Positions 7,491 to 16,333 of a stretch of DNA of 64,000 bases are shown here, piece after piece. The position numbers were made by a program, and so were the translations under genes. The notes under the pieces were generated by a model, which worked only from the letters and a program-made list of their open reading frames with translations, did no database searches and was not told the DNA's origin. This stretch comes from Flavihumibacter profundi (GTDB taxonomy: Bacteria > Bacteroidota > Bacteroidia > Chitinophagales > Chitinophagaceae): the NCBI RefSeq assembly GCF_020076305.1, contig NZ_JAIQXE010000001.1, positions 1,488,001 through 1,552,000 on the forward strand, read 5' to 3'. Numbering within the stretch: the stretch's first letter is position 1; each line of letters begins with the position of its first letter.

Positions 7491-8930
7491 ATGAGTTCAA
7501 ACCGCAGAAACTTCTTAAGGAATATAACACTCGGCACAAGTGCCATTGTTAGTGGATTGCCTGCCTGGGCAGTAGGCAATGAAATTGATGGTGAAGCAAA
7601 TAACAAAAGGCTAGGCAACCAGCAACCCGGACATTTTAACATGAGCGGGTTTGCAGCACCAAAATTGGATAAAGTCCGCATCGGCTTTGTTGGTCTTGGT
7701 ATGCGCGGACCAGGGGCAGTGGAAAGAATGAGTTTTATTGAAGGCGTTGAAATTAAAGCGCTTTGCGATAAATTTCCAGAAAGGGTTACATCCGCCCAGA
7801 AGATACTGGAAAAAGCAGGACTTCCGAAAGCAAAGGAATACACAGGTGAAAATGGATGGAAAGCAATGGCGGAGAGTAATGACCTCGATTTAATTTACAT
7901 AACCACTCCATGGTCATTACACACACCCATTGCTGTTTATGCAATGGAACATGGTAAACATGCTGCTTCTGAAGTACCAGCTGCACTTACCATTGACCAA
8001 TGCTGGCAACTTGTAGAGACCTCAGAGAAAACAAGGAAACACTGTATGATGCTCGAGAATTGCTGTTATGACTTTTTCGAGCTTCTTACACTGAATATGG
8101 CCCGTAATGGTGTTTTTGGCGAACTGGTTCATACCGAAGGCGCTTACCTGCATAACCTCGTTAACCTGAACTTTGACAAAAAAGGATATGCAGACATGTG
8201 GCGGCTGAAAGAAAATGCGAAGCGTAACGGCAACCTATATCCGACACACGGTCTTGGCCCGATTGCACAAGTGCTTAATATCAATCGCGGTGACCAGATG
8301 GACCATCTGGTTTCCATGTCTTCCAATGATTTCACCATGCAGGCACATGCAAAAGAACTGGCTGCAAAAGATGATTTCTTTAAACCATTTACAACAGCCC
8401 ATTTCAGGGGCAATATGAACAATACCATTATCAGGACCATGAAAGGCAAGACTATGCTCTTGCAGCATGATGTCAGTTCAACACGTCCCTATTCCCGCAT
8501 CCACCTTGTAAGCGGAACGAAGGGAATAGCCCAGAAATGGCCTGAACCTGCCAGAATTGCACTGGGGGAAGAATGGGCTTCTGCAGAAGAAATGAAATCC
8601 CTGGAAGAAAAATATACATTACCAATTGTTAAACACATCGGTAACATAGCCAAAAGTGTTGGCGGACATGGCGGAATGGATTTCATTATGGATTGGCGTT
8701 TAATTGATTGCTTGCGCAACGGCCTTCCTCTTGACCAAAACGTATACGATGCCGCGCTCTGGAGCTCAATTGCACCACTATCTGAAGCTTCAGTAAAAAA
8801 CAGGTCACGCTCTATGGACGTTCCTGATTTCACCAGGGGAAACTGGAAAACCAACAAGCCGGTTGACCTAACACTAGATGGCGGCGGAACAACTACAATC
8901 AGGAATAGCTCAGCAACAAATAACAAATAA
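7491..8930 (+). CDS. GH109-type NAD-dependent alpha-N-acetylgalactosaminidase (Gfo/Idh/MocA fold)
   Basis: A 479-residue exported protein. The N-terminus SSNRRNFLRNITLG resembles a Tat signal, fitting export with bound NAD. The Rossmann motif IGFVGLGMRGPG follows at about 64-75, then ITTPWSLHTPIAVYAMEHGKHAASEVPA. The family EVPA in place of the usual EKP and the block ENCCYDFFELLTLNMARNG are characteristic of glycoside hydrolase family 109, which uses transient oxidation at C3 to cleave terminal alpha-GalNAc. The gene follows the NahK-like kinase by 22 bases. Other substrates are possible in this family, and other GH109 members can differ in specificity, so the substrate is an inference. Confidence 0.82.
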   Translation: MSSNRRNFLRNITLGTSAIVSGLPAWAVGNEIDGEANNKRLGNQQPGHFNMSGFAAPKLDKVRIGFVGLGMRGPGAVERMSFIEGVEIKALCDKFPERVTSAQKILEKAGLPKAKEYTGENGWKAMAESNDLDLIYITTPWSLHTPIAVYAMEHGKHAASEVPAALTIDQCWQLVETSEKTRKHCMMLENCCYDFFELLTLNMARNGVFGELVHTEGAYLHNLVNLNFDKKGYADMWRLKENAKRNGNLYPTHGLGPIAQVLNINRGDQMDHLVSMSSNDFTMQAHAKELAAKDDFFKPFTTAHFRGNMNNTIIRTMKGKTMLLQHDVSSTRPYSRIHLVSGTKGIAQKWPEPARIALGEEWASAEEMKSLEEKYTLPIVKHIGNIAKSVGGHGGMDFIMDWRLIDCLRNGLPLDQNVYDAALWSSIAPLSEASVKNRSRSMDVPDFTRGNWKTNKPVDLTLDGGGTTTIRNSSATNNK

Positions 8931-8942
8931 AAAAATAGCAGC

Positions 8943-10025
8943 TCACCCTGCAGATCGCTGTTGAATGGCTTTCACCAATTCATCAGCGATCTGCTGGTGT
9001 TCCTGCAGATCGGGGTGGTCACCACAACCTTTATGGTAGCGCTGTGTAAAAAAATAGGACCAAACCTTCCCATCTCCTTCCGAATGTAATGCTGCTATAA
9101 TCACACCAAGGTTTTTGCGCTGGTAAGCAGCAAGTTCCTCATTTGCCATTGGGCTAGAAATACAGAATATCTTTGCCGATGGATGAACCTTTCTCAACTG
9201 CCTGATAAACAGTATATATTTTTGCCGAAATAAAATTGTATCCTGCAGGCCATCATTTTGGCCGAGGCAAACAGTAATTATATCAGGATGATAGTTACCA
9301 GGATCCCAAAGTCCGGAATTTTCCCGCATATTTATTTTATCATACACCTGGGGCATTGTTATCGTCATATTACAGCAACTTTTAATTAGGCCTATACCAG
9401 AAACAGCGGTCAGGTGCCACTGGGCTTTAAGTACCCTTGCAGCAACCGGGCCATATGAATTAAATGCATTTTGCTGGTCATACCACTCCCCTTGTCCACA
9501 TGGTTTAACTGATTGATCAGTACCTGATCCACAGGTAATTGAGTTTCCAATAAATTCCATTTTAAGTTTATGTGCAGGTGGCAAAGGCTTTAAGTCTGCG
9601 CAATTGAAACCAACCAATTCAAGAAAACCGACGCCAGATTCGGTGCATTTACAAATCAATGCTGTATGATTGCCCTTAGCTAACCCTGAAGCGATTTTGA
9701 TGGTATTCTGTTTACCAGTTGTCTGCACCCTGGTGAGTGTCTTGCCATCTACCAGAATTTGTAAATAATTGTACTGCCTGCCGTACAACACTTCATCGTT
9801 TATAACCATTTCACAGGCTGGCCCTTCAAAAACAATTTCAATATATACTCCTGGTGCCCAAAACCTGGGCATATCCGGATTGGAGAAGTCTATTCTTCCG
9901 GTATAACGGATACGTTTATCTGTAGCAGGGAAAAATTGAATATTTTCTTTGCGCGCCAAAGTGATTATGTGCCATGCAGGAAGCAAGGTAGTTATGCAGA
10001 ATATGAGAAGTAGTTTTGACTTCAT
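8943..10025 (-). CDS. CE2-like SGNH/GDSL carbohydrate esterase
   Basis: A 360-residue secreted protein with an N-terminal signal peptide, an N-terminal beta-sandwich domain (about residues 30-140) and a C-terminal SGNH hydrolase domain. The nucleophile is in GNSITCGSG (Ser162 from the start I use). The block III Asn is in CLGQNDG, and the catalytic Asp/His region is probably the DHPDLQEHQQIAD segment near the C-terminus. This two-domain layout is that of carbohydrate esterase family 2, which deacetylates xylan or other acetylated sugars. I use the ATG at 10025, one base after the stop of the FdhF-like gene; a start 18 bases upstream would overlap it. Substrate unknown. Confidence 0.8.
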   Translation of the reverse strand: MKSKLLLIFCITTLLPAWHIITLARKENIQFFPATDKRIRYTGRIDFSNPDMPRFWAPGVYIEIVFEGPACEMVINDEVLYGRQYNYLQILVDGKTLTRVQTTGKQNTIKIASGLAKGNHTALICKCTESGVGFLELVGFNCADLKPLPPAHKLKMEFIGNSITCGSGTDQSVKPCGQGEWYDQQNAFNSYGPVAARVLKAQWHLTAVSGIGLIKSCCNMTITMPQVYDKINMRENSGLWDPGNYHPDIITVCLGQNDGLQDTILFRQKYILFIRQLRKVHPSAKIFCISSPMANEELAAYQRKNLGVIIAALHSEGDGKVWSYFFTQRYHKGCGDHPDLQEHQQIADELVKAIQQRSAG

Positions 10026-10026
10026 T

Positions 10027-12333
10027 TTATGATTTTTTTTCAACTTTAATCACTACTGTCTTCGATGCAGGTGTATTACTTTTTTCGGCTACACTTGTTA
10101 TAGGCACCAGTACATTTGTTTCTGGGAAATAAGTTGCCACGCAAGTTTCCGGGATTGCATAAGGAACTACGATAAATTGCCGGGCTACCCGCTCAACCCC
10201 ATCATGGTGATTATATAAATCAACAATATCCCCATTTTCAAGGTGGCGAATTTTCATATCAACAGGGTTCATGAATATTACCCTGCGCTCATTGTATACA
10301 CCACGGTAACGGTCATCCAACCCATAAATAGTGGTATTAAACTGGTCATGGCTTCGTATAGTCATCATTATTAGTTCTCCTTCATCCAGGATAACCGGCT
10401 GGTACCGGGCAATATTAAAAATTGCCTTCCTGCTTTGTGTTTCGAACTGACCTTCACGGTTACAATTTGGCAAGTAAAAACCACCCGGCTGCCGCACTCT
10501 CTGGTTATAATTGTCAAAGCCAGGAATTGTTTTTTCAATAGCATTCCTGATATGGTCGTAATCATCCATAAACTTATCCCAGTTGATTTTACTACGTTCA
10601 CCAAGTACCGCTTTAGCGAGCCTTGCAACAATTAGAGGTTCACTAAGCAATTGGTCTGAAACTGGTGCCAGTGAACCTTTTGAGAGTTGCACCACACCCA
10701 TTGAGTTTTCACAGGAAACAAACTGGTCTGTACCCATTACCTGGTCGCGGTCGCTCCTGCCAAGACAAGGCAATATCAACGCTTCGTTACCGTGAACAAG
10801 GTGACTTCGGTTAAGCTTGGTTGATATATGGACAGTTAGCCGGCATTTCCTTAAGGCCGCCGCGGTAAATCCGGTATCGGGCGTGGCTGAGAGAAAGTTG
10901 CCACCTAATGCTATGAAGATTTTTGCAGATCCACCATGCATCGCTTTGATACTATCCACAACATCAAATCCTGGTTCCTGTGGTGGATCAAAATGAAATT
11001 CCCGGCGAATTGCCTGAAGCAGACCCCGGGATGGCTTTTCATAAATGCCCATCGTTCGGTCGCCCTGGACATTACTATGGCCGCGCACCGGGCAGGTACC
11101 GCCACCTTTAATACCAATACTGCCTTTTAGTAATAAGATATTCACGATTTCCTTTATAGTATCAACTGCATTCTTATGCTGTGTCAGCCCCATCGCCCAA
11201 CAGGCAATGATTTTTTTCTTATACCGGATCAGCTGCACCAATTCCCGGATCGCATCGTCATGTATTCCGGCCAAATGGGCAAGATCAGCGAGTTTTTTCT
11301 TTTGTATATGTTTTTTATAGGCTTCAAAACCATCTGTATTTTCCCTAATAAAAACGGGGTCGAGCACTTTACCCGGCGCTTTTTCATCTTCCTCAAAAAG
11401 TAATAGTGCAATAGCCTGCAGCAATGGCATGTCACTGTTTATCTTCACTGGTAAAAAAATATCAGACAATGTGGTTCCTAGTCCCAGCAGGCCTTTCAAC
11501 TGCTGCGGATGATTAAATCCAATTAAACCACTTTCCGGTAATGGATTGATAGAAACAATTACTGCACCATTCTTTTTGGCTTTCTGCAGGGAGGTTAACA
11601 TCCTTGGATGGTTGGTTCCTGGATTTTGTCCCAAAATGATGATCACTTCTGCATGGTCAAAGTCCTTGAGGGTTACTGAACCTTTCCCAATACCTAATGA
11701 TTCACCAAGTGCTACCCCGCTGCTTTCATGACACATATTGCTGCAATCTGGCAGGTTATTGGTACCAAAATGGCGAACAAATAGCTGGTACAAAAACGCT
11801 GCCTCGTTGCTTGTGCGGCCTGATGTATAAAATATTGCTTCATCAGGTGATTGTAATTCATTGAGTGAACAGGCTATTTTCTGAAAAGCGGCCTCCCAAC
11901 TAATAGGTTCATAATTTTGTCCGCCAGCTTTCAGGTACATCGGCGCCGTGATCCTTCCCTTTTTCCCAATTTCATAATCCGATAACCGGGCCAGCTCAGG
12001 TACAGAATTGTTTGCAAAAAAATCGGCACCAATACTTTTCAGAGTGGCTTCCTCTGCAACTGCCTTAGCGCCGTTTTCGCAATACTCGGCAATGCCACTC
12101 CTTTCGTCATCAGGATCTGGCCAGGCACAACCCGGACAATCAAATCCATCCTTTTGGTTTACCCTGGCAAGGGCTTTTAAACCCCTTACCCAGCCTGCTT
12201 CAGCAACTATATGCTTAAAGGAAGACAGCACTGCTGGTAACCCTCCAGCAGATTCTTTAAATGGTCCAAGTCTAATCCCCGTAAACTTTTCAGGATTTTC
12301 AGCCGCAGGTTCTTTGTTAATCATTTCACTCAT
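10027..12333 (-). CDS. FdhF/YdeP-family molybdopterin oxidoreductase
   Basis: A 768-residue cytoplasmic enzyme of the DMSO-reductase superfamily. An N-terminal Cys cluster (DCPGCAWPDPDDERSG then EYCENGAKA) is diagnostic of the YdeP group. The central molybdopterin domain has FYTSGRTSNEAAFLYQLF, then NNLPDCSNMCHESSG, in which Cys may be the metal ligand, and IILGQNPGTNHPRM. The C-terminal cofactor-binding domain contains LIMMTIRSHDQFNTTIYG. E. coli YdeP is a formate dehydrogenase-like protein tied to acid resistance; the reaction of this branch is not established. FdhD, which sulfurates the cofactor of such enzymes, is encoded 60 bases upstream. No partner electron-transfer subunit is nearby. 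Start taken at the ATG at 12333. Confidence 0.86.
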   Translation of the reverse strand: MSEMINKEPAAENPEKFTGIRLGPFKESAGGLPAVLSSFKHIVAEAGWVRGLKALARVNQKDGFDCPGCAWPDPDDERSGIAEYCENGAKAVAEEATLKSIGADFFANNSVPELARLSDYEIGKKGRITAPMYLKAGGQNYEPISWEAAFQKIACSLNELQSPDEAIFYTSGRTSNEAAFLYQLFVRHFGTNNLPDCSNMCHESSGVALGESLGIGKGSVTLKDFDHAEVIIILGQNPGTNHPRMLTSLQKAKKNGAVIVSINPLPESGLIGFNHPQQLKGLLGLGTTLSDIFLPVKINSDMPLLQAIALLLFEEDEKAPGKVLDPVFIRENTDGFEAYKKHIQKKKLADLAHLAGIHDDAIRELVQLIRYKKKIIACWAMGLTQHKNAVDTIKEIVNILLLKGSIGIKGGGTCPVRGHSNVQGDRTMGIYEKPSRGLLQAIRREFHFDPPQEPGFDVVDSIKAMHGGSAKIFIALGGNFLSATPDTGFTAAALRKCRLTVHISTKLNRSHLVHGNEALILPCLGRSDRDQVMGTDQFVSCENSMGVVQLSKGSLAPVSDQLLSEPLIVARLAKAVLGERSKINWDKFMDDYDHIRNAIEKTIPGFDNYNQRVRQPGGFYLPNCNREGQFETQSRKAIFNIARYQPVILDEGELIMMTIRSHDQFNTTIYGLDDRYRGVYNERRVIFMNPVDMKIRHLENGDIVDLYNHHDGVERVARQFIVVPYAIPETCVATYFPETNVLVPITSVAEKSNTPASKTVVIKVEKKS

Positions 12334-12393
12334 GGATTTCCTGTTTTTGTAATACAAAAAAATTCGGGATCTGCCGCTACGTCTTCACCAGTT

Positions 12394-13224
12394 TTATAAT
12401 TGTATTCTTTGCCCTCCGCAATAGATATTAAACCGATCCTTACGCATGAATCCCACGAGCGTGATACCGCATTCAAAAGCCATTTCTGCCGCAAGGCTGG
12501 AAGGTGCACCAATTGCAGCTACCATCCGTATTCCTGCCATTGCTGATTTTTGGATGAGTTCAAAACCAGCCCTGCCGCTAAGTAACAAAATTGAATTTTT
12601 CAAAAGGTGCCGGTTATCAGGTAAAATTGTGCCGATCAGTTTGTCCAGTGCATTGTGTCTGCCGATATCTTCCCTTATATGCAATAGCTTTCCATTATTG
12701 TCAAACAATGCACAGGCATGCAAACCACCCGTTTGTTCAAAGCCGGTTTGGTGATTCAGTAACTGATTGGGCAATTGGTATAAAAGCTCGGCAGGGACTC
12801 CGAATGTTTCATCTGTTTCCCTAATAGGTAAATTTGTCCAGATAGCATCTATGCTCGCTTTACCGCAAATACCACAACTGGAACTACTGTAAAAATTGCG
12901 ATAGGTACTGCCAATTACCGGAACTACATTTTCTTTCAAAGTAGCTATTACCAGGTTTTCATCTGACTTGCTAACCTGCAGAGAGTCCAACTGATCAAAG
13001 CCTTCAATAATACCCTCAGTGAATAAAAATCCCAAGGCCAGTTCCAGGTCATTACCCGGTGTCCTCATGGTTACTGCAATACTTTTTTTTATTCTTCCAT
13101 GGGAAGAACTGTATACCAATTGTATTGCCAAAGGTTCTTCTACTGCCAGTTGGTCGGGCATTTCTGTAACAACTGACCTGCTCACTTTTTTTATGGCAAT
13201 CTGGTTTATTGCAGGGTTATTCAT
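12394..13224 (-). CDS. fdhD: Formate dehydrogenase accessory sulfurtransferase FdhD
   Basis: This 276-residue cytoplasmic protein transfers sulfur from a cysteine desulfurase to the molybdenum cofactor of formate dehydrogenases. The redox CxxC motif is present at Cys117-Cys120 in SSSSCGICGKAS. Other family blocks are GNDLELALGFLFTEGII near 57, GGLHACALFD and REDIGRHNALDKLIG near 190, and SGRAGFELIQKSAMAG followed by APSSLAAEMA near the C-terminus. It lies 60 bases upstream of the FdhF/YdeP-like enzyme and 19 bases downstream of the amidohydrolase on the same strand, so it is probably translated from one polycistronic message. Length is normal for the family. Confidence 0.93.
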   Translation of the reverse strand: MNNPAINQIAIKKVSRSVVTEMPDQLAVEEPLAIQLVYSSSHGRIKKSIAVTMRTPGNDLELALGFLFTEGIIEGFDQLDSLQVSKSDENLVIATLKENVVPVIGSTYRNFYSSSSCGICGKASIDAIWTNLPIRETDETFGVPAELLYQLPNQLLNHQTGFEQTGGLHACALFDNNGKLLHIREDIGRHNALDKLIGTILPDNRHLLKNSILLLSGRAGFELIQKSAMAGIRMVAAIGAPSSLAAEMAFECGITLVGFMRKDRFNIYCGGQRIQL

Positions 13225-13243
13225 GATACCTGTATTTTAATAA

Positions 13244-14389
13244 TTATTGATCGAATAGCCTGGAATCAATATTGGGAATGATACGCAAAGCATTTTTATA
13301 ATAAATTTTCCGCAGGATTTCATCACTCAATCCGAGTCCATACATCCGCCAGAAAGCATGGTATTTTTTGTGGTAGGGAAAATATTCATCGGTTGTTTCA
13401 AGCACCCTGAAATAAGTAGCATATTCTGCTGGCACCCAGCTGTCTTTACCAAACAGTATCCTGTTTTGGTATTTCGTAAAAAAAACCGAAGCAGCCCTGG
13501 GCTGCCGGCCTATTTCTGCGATGACCGCCCCAAATTCCACTAATACATTGGGCATATCGGTCAGCAGGCTGTCCAGGCTTTTGAGGTCATTGGCATACCA
13601 TCCGAAGTGGGCAGCAATAAATGTAGTTTTCGGATGATTTTTAAACATCCTGTGTTGCTCATCAACAAGGGTTTGCCAGGGTGCGGGATTATTGTCGCTT
13701 TTTTTTCGGCCGGGATGGGTCTGCAATTCCAGCAAGCGTTCATTTTGTTCATCCATCGGCTGCCAGAATTGTCTTGGGTCTGCTGTATGGATCAAAACCG
13801 GGATCTTTAATTCCGCGCACTTATCCCAGATTGGATCAAGCCTAGGATCATCTACAGTTACCCTTTTACCATACTGGTCAACAACGGAAAAACCGAGGTT
13901 CTTGAATATTTTCAGGCCATTTGCGCCATTGCGCACATCTTCTTCCAATTGCTTTACTGTATTGGCAGTCCAGTCATCGCTGCCAATGCCGTTAAAATTA
14001 AGGTTAGCAAAAACTATAAAGCGATTGGGATATTTGTTCTTTACCGATGTTGTCATTTTTTTGAGGGAATTACCTGTTCCTCCGCTAAGGTTAACCATTA
14101 CCTGCAAATTAAGCTGGTCCATTTCATTGACGAGGTTTTCCAGGGCTGAAGCAGACATATCATCCTGGTGGTTATGCACATCAACAAAAGGAAATTTAGC
14201 CCTTCTCAACAGGTGCTCAGGCACTACTAAACCGGATTTTGGATCATACTTCTCAAAATCGATTGGTGAAGACTGGCTTTTGCAGGGGGGGATGAAAAAA
14301 AATAGCAGAACCAACAATTGCCCTGCTGTTTTAAACCAATTTTTGAACAATTGGTGATAGCTATGGTTATCTTGCAGTTTCATTTTCAT
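13244..14389 (-). CDS. Secreted amidohydrolase-family (TIM-barrel) metal-dependent hydrolase
   Basis: A 381-residue protein with an N-terminal hydrophobic segment (about residues 20-38) and a possible lipobox-like PPCKS. The amidohydrolase_2 fold is shown by VDVHNHQDDMSA (metal-binding HxH-type motif, though the residue between the histidines is Asn), the later PVLIHTADP, FIAAHFGWYANDL and ILFGKDSW near the C-terminus, where the last Asp is the conserved metal/catalytic residue. Substrate cannot be told. It is the first gene of a four-gene minus-strand set (this gene, fdhD, fdhF-like, CE2-like). The start overlaps nothing; the divergent ABC exporter begins 18 bases away. A second ATG 6 bases in is an alternative start. 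Confidence 0.8.
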   Translation of the reverse strand: MKMKLQDNHSYHQLFKNWFKTAGQLLVLLFFFIPPCKSQSSPIDFEKYDPKSGLVVPEHLLRRAKFPFVDVHNHQDDMSASALENLVNEMDQLNLQVMVNLSGGTGNSLKKMTTSVKNKYPNRFIVFANLNFNGIGSDDWTANTVKQLEEDVRNGANGLKIFKNLGFSVVDQYGKRVTVDDPRLDPIWDKCAELKIPVLIHTADPRQFWQPMDEQNERLLELQTHPGRKKSDNNPAPWQTLVDEQHRMFKNHPKTTFIAAHFGWYANDLKSLDSLLTDMPNVLVEFGAVIAEIGRQPRAASVFFTKYQNRILFGKDSWVPAEYATYFRVLETTDEYFPYHKKYHAFWRMYGLGLSDEILRKIYYKNALRIIPNIDSRLFDQ

Positions 14390-14407
14390 TCGAAACAGTA
14401 TATTTCT

Positions 14408-16333
14408 ATGGCGAGGGAAAGAGGCAGATTTAATAGTAACGGAAAAAGACAGGAGGAACCGCCTAAAGTAAAAATAAGCAAAGAAAGTTTGCGACAGGCA
14501 TTGGTATTGTTCTCTTACCTGAAGCCATATAAGGCCAAATTTATCATGAGCCTGGTATTTATTGGATTGTCTGCCTTTACAACCAGTTTATTCCCGTTAT
14601 TCCTCGGAAAAATGATTGACGCCGCATCACCGGGAAGCAATATACCAGGTATGGCAGGCCAGGGTACAGGAATGCCCTTTGGAATTTCCCTGAAAAATAT
14701 TCATTGGAGCCTTAACACAACGCTGCTGCTAATTTTCATACAACTTTCCATACAAACCATATTTTCCTTCATGCGTGTATACCTGCTTACAGAAGTGGGT
14801 GAGAAATCTTTAGCCGGGATGCGCAAGGATGTATACAGTAAGTTGCTCACCATGCCCATGAGTTTTTTTACCGAGAAAAGGGTGGGTGAATTAAGCAACC
14901 GCATATCATCTGACCTGTCGCAGATCCAGGACGCCATTTCCTTTACGCTGGCTGAATTTCTGAGGGGGATTTTCACACTTATTATTGGTCTTGTTTTCAT
15001 ATTCTGGATCAGCACTAAACTGGCACTTGTTATGCTGGCTGTAGTGCCTGTAATAGCTGTGCTTGCCGTAGTCTTTGGCAAACGAATCAGGAAAATGTCG
15101 CGAAAGGCACAGGACCAGCTTGCAGAAAGCGGGATAATTGTGCAGGAAACTTTCCAGGGCATTACCGTTGTAAAGGCTTTCACCAGTGAGTTCTATGAAA
15201 TTGGCCGTTATGTAAAAAGTATTTTTGCTGTAGTCGATACGGCCATCGCGAATGCGCGGTACCGTGGCGCATTTGTTTCCTTCATGATATTTAGCGTTTT
15301 TGGGGCCATCGCATTTGTTATGTGGTATGGGGCCAATATGATCCAAAACGGGGAACTAACCATTGGATCCTTAACGATGTTTGTTATTTTTTCAATGTTC
15401 GTGGGCGGCACATTCGCAGGTTTCGCGGATATGTTTTCCCAATTACAGAAAACCCTGGGTGCAACGCAAAGTGTCCGGGAAATTCTCCGGTCAGAAGGAG
15501 AAGCAGTAAGCCTGCAACCCACCGTTGTTGAAACTGCTTACACTTTGAGGGGTAATGTTCGGTTTGAACACGTTGCTTTCAGTTACCCTGGAAGAAAAGA
15601 TGTTCCAGTTTTAAAAGATCTTTCGCTAACTGCTTCTAATGGACAGCAAGTTGCAATTGTAGGACCCAGCGGTGCCGGGAAAACTACATTAGCATCCTTA
15701 CTATTGCAATTTTACCAACCCGATTCCGGTACTTTGTATTTTGATGACCGTCCTGCCACTTCTTTTCCCCTTACCCAACTAAGGAACCAGATGGCTTTTG
15801 TTCCGCAGGAGGTATTGTTGTTTGGAGGAACCATCCGTGAAAATATTGCTTATGGAAAACCGGGAGCAAGTGAAGCGGAAATCATTGCAGCAGCAAAGCA
15901 GGCGAACGCCCATTTTTTCATATCAAAATTCCCCGACCAGTATGATACCCTGGTGGGTGAGCGGGGAATCAAACTAAGTGGCGGCCAACGCCAGCGTATT
16001 GCAATTGCCAGGGCTATCCTTAAAAATCCCGCGATCCTGATTCTCGATGAAGCTACATCATCATTGGACAGCGAGAGTGAGCAACTGGTGCAGGAGGCAC
16101 TGGAAAACCTGATGCAGGGACGCACTTCATTCGTAATTGCCCACCGGTTGTCTACGATCAGGAACGCTGACCAGATTGTGGTTATTGATAAAGGAATGGT
16201 TCATGAATCCGGCACGCATGCTGAACTTATGAACCAAAACTGCCTTTACCGTAAGCTTAATGAAATGCAGTTCGAATTTAGCCTCCTAACCGGATCTGTT
16301 CCCGATAACAAAGCTACTGATTTACCACTGTAA
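14408..16333 (+). CDS. ABC exporter, fused permease and ATPase (MsbA/BmrA-like)
   Basis: A 641-residue half-transporter. The membrane domain (about residues 35-350) has six helices, for example the FIMSLVFIGLSAFTTSLFPL segment and the TLIIGLVFIFWIS segment. The nucleotide-binding domain follows with Walker A GPSGAGKTT at 419-427, the Q loop VPQEVLLFGG, the signature LSGGQRQR, Walker B AILILDEATSSLD and the H-loop AHRLST. It should homodimerise in the inner membrane and export a lipid, drug or glycan. The start at 14408 gives MARERGRFNS; the longer frame would run into the divergent amidohydrolase. Its 3' end overlaps the GH20 gene tail-to-tail by 20 bases. Confidence 0.9.
   Translation: MARERGRFNSNGKRQEEPPKVKISKESLRQALVLFSYLKPYKAKFIMSLVFIGLSAFTTSLFPLFLGKMIDAASPGSNIPGMAGQGTGMPFGISLKNIHWSLNTTLLLIFIQLSIQTIFSFMRVYLLTEVGEKSLAGMRKDVYSKLLTMPMSFFTEKRVGELSNRISSDLSQIQDAISFTLAEFLRGIFTLIIGLVFIFWISTKLALVMLAVVPVIAVLAVVFGKRIRKMSRKAQDQLAESGIIVQETFQGITVVKAFTSEFYEIGRYVKSIFAVVDTAIANARYRGAFVSFMIFSVFGAIAFVMWYGANMIQNGELTIGSLTMFVIFSMFVGGTFAGFADMFSQLQKTLGATQSVREILRSEGEAVSLQPTVVETAYTLRGNVRFEHVAFSYPGRKDVPVLKDLSLTASNGQQVAIVGPSGAGKTTLASLLLQFYQPDSGTLYFDDRPATSFPLTQLRNQMAFVPQEVLLFGGTIRENIAYGKPGASEAEIIAAAKQANAHFFISKFPDQYDTLVGERGIKLSGGQRQRIAIARAILKNPAILILDEATSSLDSESEQLVQEALENLMQGRTSFVIAHRLSTIRNADQIVVIDKGMVHESGTHAELMNQNCLYRKLNEMQFEFSLLTGSVPDNKATDLPL

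Noticed and set aside
13692-14357. A 221-residue open frame on the plus strand
   Set aside because: It lies antisense to the clear amidohydrolase gene and has no recognisable motif.
14318-14407. Upstream extension of the ABC exporter frame
   Set aside because: It overlaps the divergent amidohydrolase start and lacks family sequence; the ATG at 14408 is better.
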